A DNA stretch of 9,982 bases from an uncultured Planctomycetaceae bacterium. Its GTDB lineage: Bacteria > Planctomycetota > Phycisphaerae > UBA1845 > UTPLA1. Shown here piece by piece: positions 5,725 to 9,982 of the stretch. The notes beneath the pieces are model-generated. The model saw only the letters and a program-made list of their open reading frames with translations. It was not told the DNA's origin and did not search any database. The stretch lies in the NCBI GenBank assembly GCA_938008425.1, contig CALLKH010000460.1, positions 1 through 9,982 of the forward strand, in the 5' to 3' direction. The first letter of the stretch is position 1, and the number at the start of each line of letters is the position of its first letter. The position numbers were made by a program, and so were the translations under genes.

Positions 5725-7301
5725 GCGATCCAGCTGTCAAACCGTGGCTGCTCACCGACGATGACACGGACGTGGTTTCCGAAAAGGGCGGCGATGCCAG
5801 AAGCAGTCGTGAATCCTCAAAGGACCATCGTGTCGCTGCGGATGACGCGATGCGATCCCGCACGTGGATTTCCTATCTCGGATTCTCTCCGTACTGGTCG
5901 ATGATCCCGTTCGCATGCGCCGCGGGCTGGGCGCTGTGGGCGTTGTTTTCGGGTTCAGGAGCGATCAGCCGCGGACACGTTTTCGCCGTCGTCATTCTGT
6001 CGTTCATCGGCGTCGGCATGATGGTTGCCGCATGGGTCGGTCGCAAGGCGGCGATGAGCCGGATGGTGGACGCCATCCAGCATGGCATGGCGACGTCGCA
6101 CGATGATCTTCGCGAGGTTCCCGTCAGCACCGACCTTCGGCAGATCTGGACGGCGATCGAAGAGCACGCCGAAAACGTCGAATACCAGATGCGCGAGCTG
6201 GCAAACTCGCACAAGCAGATTTCTCTTGAGTTGACGCTGGCCGGGGCACAGCGCCGACTTGTCAGCGGAATTCTTTCGTCGCTTCCCGACCCACTCCTGG
6301 TGATCGACTCCTACGGCCAGCTTCAGCAGGCCAATCGCGCCGCGGAAGAGGTCTTCGGTTTCACGTTTGATGAGCGCGAGCGACCGTCGGCGGATGCGGT
6401 CATCGGCATGGAAAATCTCCAGAAGGCGATTCGACAGGCCCGCGAGGCGGACGTTCGCGCGGCTGAACGGCGCGTGGAGTTTGAAATCGGTGAACGATGT
6501 TTCGGGGCTCACATCCTGCCGGTGGTGACAAGCGAGAAGTCGGGTGATCCATCAGCGGGGCACGGACTGATCGTGATGCTGCGCGACATTACCCGGGATC
6601 GCGAGGCGTCGCGCAAGAAGAGCGAATTCGTCGCCCACGTGGCGCATGAACTTCGAACGCCGCTGGCGTCCATTCGCGCCTATGTCGAATTGCTGGTCGA
6701 CGGCGAGGTCGCGGACGAAAAGACCCGCAAAGAGTATTACGACATCATCGACACCTCCGCCGAGCGCCTGGGCCGACTGATTGACAACATGCTCAACATC
6801 AGCCGAATCGAGGCGGGCACGGTGCGCATCAACAAGGAACCGATCGCCGTTTCGATGGTCGTCAAGGAGGCCTGCGACGTCATGCGGCCCTCGGCGGACG
6901 AGAAGAAGATCAAGTTCATCGAGCAGTTGACACCGGTTATGAACCGGGTCCTGGCGGATCGGGATCTGCTCTATCAATCGGTGCTGAACCTGATCAGCAA
7001 CGCGGTGAAGTACACGCCGGAGGGCGGGGAGATCACCGTTCGAATGATGCCCCGGGAGGAAAGTCAGACGATCGCGATCGAGGTTCAGGACACGGGCGTC
7101 GGCATTCCCAAGGAGGATCTGCCGCGCATGTTTCAGAAGTTCTTTCGCGTCGAGGCGAACAAGGGCATGGCCAAGGGCACGGGACTCGGCCTGAACCTCG
7201 TCAAAAATGTTGTGGAAACCGTGCATGGCGGGCAGATGACGCTCGCAAGTGAAGTTGGGAAGGGCAGCACGTTCGGCATGGTTTTACCGCTGATTCTGTG
7301 A
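5721..7301 (+). CDS. Membrane PAS sensor histidine kinase
   Basis: The protein has 526 residues. A polar 50-residue N-terminus precedes two membrane helices (about 56-76 and 86-106) joined by a loop of only about nine residues. There is no extracytoplasmic sensor domain, so sensing is probably in the membrane or cytoplasm. A helical linker (107-180) leads to a PAS domain (about 181-295, 'LPDPLLVIDSYGQLQQANRA'). The HisKA H-box 'FVAHVAHELRTPLASIRA' has phospho-acceptor His309. The ATPase domain has the N-box 'NLISNAVKYTPEGG' (Asn427), G1 'DTGVGIP' (457-463), the F-box 'FQKFFRV' and G2 'GTGLGL' (486-491), so it looks active. It is a WalK/PhoR/ResE-type kinase. The ATG overlaps the TPR gene stop by 4 bp, with GGAGAGGAGG at 5701-5710 before it. 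The next gene encodes its likely receiver partner, 27 bp downstream. Confidence 0.93.
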   Translation: MSDPAVKPWLLTDDDTDVVSEKGGDARSSRESSKDHRVAADDAMRSRTWISYLGFSPYWSMIPFACAAGWALWALFSGSGAISRGHVFAVVILSFIGVGMMVAAWVGRKAAMSRMVDAIQHGMATSHDDLREVPVSTDLRQIWTAIEEHAENVEYQMRELANSHKQISLELTLAGAQRRLVSGILSSLPDPLLVIDSYGQLQQANRAAEEVFGFTFDERERPSADAVIGMENLQKAIRQAREADVRAAERRVEFEIGERCFGAHILPVVTSEKSGDPSAGHGLIVMLRDITRDREASRKKSEFVAHVAHELRTPLASIRAYVELLVDGEVADEKTRKEYYDIIDTSAERLGRLIDNMLNISRIEAGTVRINKEPIAVSMVVKEACDVMRPSADEKKIKFIEQLTPVMNRVLADRDLLYQSVLNLISNAVKYTPEGGEITVRMMPREESQTIAIEVQDTGVGIPKEDLPRMFQKFFRVEANKGMAKGTGLGLNLVKNVVETVHGGQMTLASEVGKGSTFGMVLPLIL

Positions 7302-7328
7302 CGTCCTATCAGACCTGGAGAATGAGTG

Positions 7329-7721
7329 ATGGCTGGACACCGCGTTCTTGTTTGTGACGACGAACCGCACATCGTTCACGTCGTGGCGATGAAGCTTCGA
7401 AATGCCGGATACGAAGTGGCGACGGCCGCCGACGGCGAAGAGGGGTTCGAAACGGCGAAGACTTTCAAGCCGGACCTGGTCATGACGGATTACCAGATGC
7501 CGTATTTGAGCGGACTTGAACTGTGCGCGAAGCTGCGCGGCGACGCAATGACCGCGTCGATTCCCGTGATCATGCTCACCGCTCGCGGGTTCTCGCTGGA
7601 TGCTGAAGAGATGAAGAACTCGAACATTCGAAAGATTCTTCCGAAGCCGTTCAGCCCGAGGGAGGTGTTGGCGAGCGTCCAGGAGATTCTGAACCGCCAG
7701 CCTTGTGCTCCAAACGCTTGA
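7329..7721 (+). CDS. Single-domain CheY-like response regulator
   Basis: The protein has 130 residues and consists only of a receiver domain, with no DNA-binding or enzymatic output. The acidic pocket is Asp10/Asp11 in 'LVCDDEPHI', the phosphorylation site is Asp54 in 'DLVMTDYQMP', the switch Thr is Thr84 in 'IMLTARG', and the invariant Lys is Lys106 in 'LPKPFSP'. All catalytic residues are present. The aromatic switch position, three residues before the Lys, is Ile103 instead of Tyr or Phe. The ATG at 7329 is chosen with GGAG (7317-7320) 8 nt upstream; a GTG directly before it (7326) would add one residue. It probably takes phosphate from the adjacent kinase and acts by binding a protein, the HD-GYP enzyme downstream being the nearest candidate. 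Confidence 0.93.
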   Translation: MAGHRVLVCDDEPHIVHVVAMKLRNAGYEVATAADGEEGFETAKTFKPDLVMTDYQMPYLSGLELCAKLRGDAMTASIPVIMLTARGFSLDAEEMKNSNIRKILPKPFSPREVLASVQEILNRQPCAPNA

Positions 7722-7733
7722 GTGATCGTGTCG

Positions 7734-7748
7734 CCCCGTGAAACGGGG
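7734..7748 (+). other. GC hairpin at the receiver/HD-GYP junction
   Basis: CCCCGT (7734-7739), GAA loop, ACGGGG (7743-7748) form a 6-bp stem 12 bases after the receiver stop. No T run follows, so it is not a standard intrinsic terminator. It could slow read-through, protect a processed 3' end, or be incidental. It contains the GTG at 7738 that would be the alternative start of the next gene, which makes that start less likely. Confidence 0.35.
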
Positions 7749-7761
7749 GACCAAGACCGAC

Positions 7762-7766
7762 AGGAG
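7762..7766 (+). promoter_or_regulatory. Ribosome binding site deciding the HD-GYP start
   Basis: AGGAG lies 13 nt before the ATG at 7780. The spacing is long. The upstream in-frame GTG at 7738 has no purine-rich sequence before it and lies inside a hairpin. The ATG at 7780 is therefore preferred. Confidence 0.5.
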
Positions 7767-7779
7767 ACGCTGTTCCATC

Positions 7780-9585
7780 ATGTGCGCACAACCTCATCCC
7801 GTGATTGACGACGACGGCATCGGGCGACTGCCCCCGCCGGTCGTGGAGCGTGCGCTTTCGAATCGGCAGTTTCGCCGACTCGTCGATGCGTGGCGAGGCC
7901 GGGGAATCTGGATGGCGCTCTGGTCGACGTCCGGCGAGTTGATCGAATCGGACGAGGCGGCAGGTCCATTCTGGGAAAACCTGACGGTTTCGGCGGCGGC
8001 CGGAAAATTCTTCGTCGCCCAGGCCGGCGCGGCCGTGGCTGATGCGTTGGCGGCGGATTCGAGGGCCACAGATCATCCACCGGCGATCGTGAGCCGCCTG
8101 AATGATTTTCCGGATGATTTCAAGATTGCGATCGTTCCGATTCGCGTGAAGCGCCGATGCGTCGGGGCCGTGTCAGCCGTGGCGGCCTGCGAGACGGGCG
8201 GCGATGAGGATTTCGCGCGGCTCTGCGGTCAGTGCGGCGCCGACCTCCAGTCCATGATCCAGATGAAAAAGGCGCTGGCCGATGGCTCGGATTCCATCGC
8301 GGCCTGGTCGCGCGCCATTGCGTATTCAGTGGAGCAGGGCCGTGAACTTGATCTCGCACAGTCTGAAATCGTATCACTGACGAACAACCTCGAAAGCACC
8401 TACGAAGAACTTCATCTGATCTATGAGATCAGCCAGGTGATGAGCATCCCGCAGAAGCCGGCGGAGATGCTTGAACTCGTCAGTCGGGAAATGCTGGAAG
8501 TCTCTCGCGCCGCGGGAATCGCGTTCGTGCTTCCCGACCGCCGCGATCCCGGAGACGCGACCGCCCCGACGGAAGTCGATCCGATCGCCGAGCGCGTGGT
8601 TCAGGTCGGCGCGGCGGCGCCCTCGTTGGAGGCGATCCTGCGGCTCGACGCCGCGATCCCCCAGTCACTGAAGCTGGAATCCTCCCATCTTCTCTATAAC
8701 CAGGCGCCCAGGCGAACCGAATTCAACTGGGCCGCGGGTTGGCTGAACCACTTCGTCGCGCTTCCCATGCGAATCGACGGCGATCTTCTCGGGACGGCGT
8801 ACGGCCTGAATGTCGTCGATGAAGGCGACTACACTTCGGTCGACGTTCAACTTCTGAAGGCGGTCGCGGATCGCATCAGCGCGGCGCTCAAGAACCAGAA
8901 TCTTTATGACGACCTGGCCGACCTCCTTCTGGGTCTGATGCACGCCCTCGTCAACAGCGTTGACGCGAAGGATCCGTACACCTTCGGCCACTCCGAGCGC
9001 GTGGCGTACTTCAGCCGGGCGATTGCCCGTGCGGCTGGATTGTCCGCGATCGATTGCGAGCGCGTTTATCTGGCCGGGCTGCTTCACGACGTCGGCAAGA
9101 TCGGCGTGCCCGACGCCATTCTGACCAAGCCGGGAAGACTGACGGTCGAGGAGTTCGACGCGCTGAAGAAACACCCCGAGATCGGTGAGCGCATTCTCTC
9201 CCACATTCGCCAGCTTCGGGATCTGCTACCGGGCGTTCTGTTCCATCACGAGCGCATGGACGGCCGCGGGTATCCGCGCCGACTCGCGGGGCGCGACATT
9301 CCCGTGCTCGGTCGGATCATCTGCCTGGCGGACTCGTTCGACGCCATGACCTCGAACCGAACCTATCGCGCGGCGCTGCCCATTCCGATGGCGACCGCCG
9401 AGATTCGGCGCTGCTCCGGCAATCAGTTTGATCCCGGGCTCGCCGAACTGTTTCTCAGGATCGGGCCTCAGAAGCTCTACGATGAGGCCACACAGAATAC
9501 CAAGGGTGATCCCGACATCGGCCGCATCGGAGCGCTTTGCTCCGCGCTGAGCGGTCGACCGCAGTCGGGACCGAAGCCCGCGTAG
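7780..9585 (+). CDS. HD-GYP domain c-di-GMP phosphodiesterase with GAF-type sensor region
   Basis: The protein has 601 residues from the ATG at 7780 (615 if GTG 7738 is used). An N-terminal alpha/beta region (about 25-160) looks like a divergent GAF-type sensor and ends with a CxxC (Cys149, Cys152). A signalling coiled coil lies at about 185-222, and a second GAF domain at about 223-372. The HD-GYP domain fills about 380-570, with 'FGHSERV' (His404), 'LLHDVGKIGVP' (His436, Asp437), 'KKHPEIGERIL' (His465), 'FHHERMDGRGYP' (His489, His490, the GYP motif at 497-499) and 'LADSFDAMTSNRTYR' (Asp518). All metal ligands and the GYP signature are present, so hydrolysis of c-di-GMP to pGpG or GMP is expected from the family. 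No membrane helix or receiver is attached, unlike RpfG, where the receiver is fused. It is cytosolic and probably controlled by its GAF region and by the neighbouring receiver. Confidence 0.92.
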   Translation: MCAQPHPVIDDDGIGRLPPPVVERALSNRQFRRLVDAWRGRGIWMALWSTSGELIESDEAAGPFWENLTVSAAAGKFFVAQAGAAVADALAADSRATDHPPAIVSRLNDFPDDFKIAIVPIRVKRRCVGAVSAVAACETGGDEDFARLCGQCGADLQSMIQMKKALADGSDSIAAWSRAIAYSVEQGRELDLAQSEIVSLTNNLESTYEELHLIYEISQVMSIPQKPAEMLELVSREMLEVSRAAGIAFVLPDRRDPGDATAPTEVDPIAERVVQVGAAAPSLEAILRLDAAIPQSLKLESSHLLYNQAPRRTEFNWAAGWLNHFVALPMRIDGDLLGTAYGLNVVDEGDYTSVDVQLLKAVADRISAALKNQNLYDDLADLLLGLMHALVNSVDAKDPYTFGHSERVAYFSRAIARAAGLSAIDCERVYLAGLLHDVGKIGVPDAILTKPGRLTVEEFDALKKHPEIGERILSHIRQLRDLLPGVLFHHERMDGRGYPRRLAGRDIPVLGRIICLADSFDAMTSNRTYRAALPIPMATAEIRRCSGNQFDPGLAELFLRIGPQKLYDEATQNTKGDPDIGRIGALCSALSGRPQSGPKPA

Positions 9586-9586
9586 G

Positions 9587-9593
9587 GGGGAGG
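9587..9593 (+). promoter_or_regulatory. Ribosome binding site deciding the STAS gene start
   Basis: GGGGAGG starts one base after the HD-GYP stop codon and stands 9 nt before the ATG at 9603. It makes 9603 clearly better than the in-frame ATG at 9537, which lies inside the HD-GYP gene and would add a tail outside the STAS fold. Confidence 0.7.
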
Positions 9594-9602
9594 CGAGTCG
9601 CG

Positions 9603-9938
9603 ATGTCGGTGACGGTAAACAAGTACGACCATGTGGCGGTGCTGACCTCGAAGGAGGACATCAATCGCGAGACGGTCGAACAATTCAAGAGCGCGGCGGA
9701 AAAGTGCCTTGATGAGGGCATCAACAGCTTTGTTGTGGATTGCGCATCCATGAGCGCGATCGACAGTGCGGGACTCGAAGCGCTGTTGGATCTCCAGGAC
9801 AAGTGTGAGGACAGCCTGGGAAGCGTGAAACTCTGCGCCCTCGACGAAACCTTGGCAAAGGTGCTTGAAATCACGCGGCTCGTCCGCCGGTTTGAAGTCT
9901 TTGCGGACATGGATGCGGCGGTCAAGAGCTTTACGTGA
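9603..9938 (+). CDS. STAS-domain anti-anti-sigma-factor-like protein
   Basis: This 111-residue protein is a single STAS domain, the normal length for SpoIIAA/RsbV-type proteins. The first strand 'HVAVLTSKEDINRETVEQF' fits the fold. 'SFVVDCASMSAIDSAGLEAL' (42-61) carries the D-S-x-G motif with Ser55 as the expected phosphorylation site. Helices 'LLDLQDKC' and 'VLEITRLVRRFEVF' complete the domain. Proteins of this family bind a serine kinase/anti-sigma factor when unphosphorylated and release its partner. No RsbW/SpoIIAB-type kinase or PP2C phosphatase is in the window, so the partner is elsewhere or downstream. It follows the HD-GYP stop by 17 bp with a strong ribosome binding site. Co-expression suggests a second output of the signalling module; the target is unknown. 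Confidence 0.9.
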   Translation: MSVTVNKYDHVAVLTSKEDINRETVEQFKSAAEKCLDEGINSFVVDCASMSAIDSAGLEALLDLQDKCEDSLGSVKLCALDETLAKVLEITRLVRRFEVFADMDAAVKSFT

Positions 9939-9974
9939 TACCGGCGAGAAGTTGAACCGGATAAGGGCACGATC

Positions 9975-9978
9975 GGAG
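9975..9978 (+). promoter_or_regulatory. Possible ribosome binding site for a gene starting beyond the window
   Basis: GGAG occurs 4 bases from the end of the window, 37 bases after the STAS stop. The 44 bases after the STAS gene hold no gene that I can support. A start codon just past the edge would continue the same unit, possibly with a T4P motor gene; this is conjecture. Confidence 0.25.
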
Positions 9979-9982
9979 TACG

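Noticed and set aside
6552..7226. Reverse-strand open frame of 224 codons inside the histidine kinase gene
   Set aside because: It is the antisense of the conserved HisKA/HATPase region. The His/Asp/Arg-rich translation mirrors kinase codon use.
7738..7779. GTG at 7738 as start of the HD-GYP gene
   Set aside because: No ribosome binding site precedes it, it lies inside a hairpin, and the extra 14 residues are basic and unlike a domain. The ATG at 7780 has AGGAG upstream.
9537..9602. ATG at 9537 as start of the STAS gene
   Set aside because: It would overlap the HD-GYP gene by 49 bp and add 22 residues outside the STAS fold. The ATG at 9603 has a strong ribosome binding site.
1..9982. CRISPR arrays, tRNA or rRNA genes, insertion sequences, prophage or defence genes
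   Set aside because: I found no spaced identical repeats, no cloverleaf or rRNA-like sequence, no transposase or integrase motif, and no target-site duplications. All long frames are pilus or signalling genes with similar composition.

Overview
The window is GC-rich, dense with genes, and entirely plus-strand. It carries the middle and end of a type IV pilus (T4P) assembly cluster followed without a break by a signalling module. The order pilN-pilO-pilP-like-secretin matches the alignment subcomplex of T4P and related type II secretion machines in Gram-negative-type bacteria. The GAF/HD-GYP, STAS and TPR-lipoprotein architectures and the high-GC style suggest a planctomycete-like bacterium, perhaps of the Phycisphaerae. 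That placement is inference from gene style; the window holds no rRNA or other marker.

Region 1 (1-1708) is the inner-membrane alignment complex: the C-terminal part of PilN, a complete PilO that overlaps it by 4 bp (ATGA), and an 18-bp gap to a PilP/GspB/GspC-like protein with a proline-rich linker. Region 2 (1709-2059) is a 351-bp gap with no convincing gene. It holds short repeats and weak hairpins and is the likeliest place for a terminator and/or promoter.

Region 3 (2060-7301) is a chain of three genes joined by two ATGA overlaps: a PilQ-like secretin with an unusual C-terminal extension, a large TPR lipoprotein (a candidate secretin pilotin or assembly factor), and a membrane PAS-HisKA-HATPase histidine kinase. 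Region 4 (7329-9938) follows closely with a stand-alone CheY-like receiver, a GAF-type HD-GYP c-di-GMP phosphodiesterase with all metal-site motifs intact, and a single-domain STAS anti-anti-sigma-like protein. The last 44 bases end with a possible ribosome binding site for a gene beyond the window.

A working model, which is inference: the kinase reads the state of the envelope or pilus machine, phosphorylates the receiver, and the signal reaches c-di-GMP turnover through the HD-GYP protein and a partner-switching step through the STAS protein. This could set pilus assembly or surface behaviour. No individual family is new. The notable points are the translational coupling of the kinase to the secretin/TPR genes, the secretin's C-terminal TPR-like extension, and an RpfC/RpfG-like pathway split over separate proteins.
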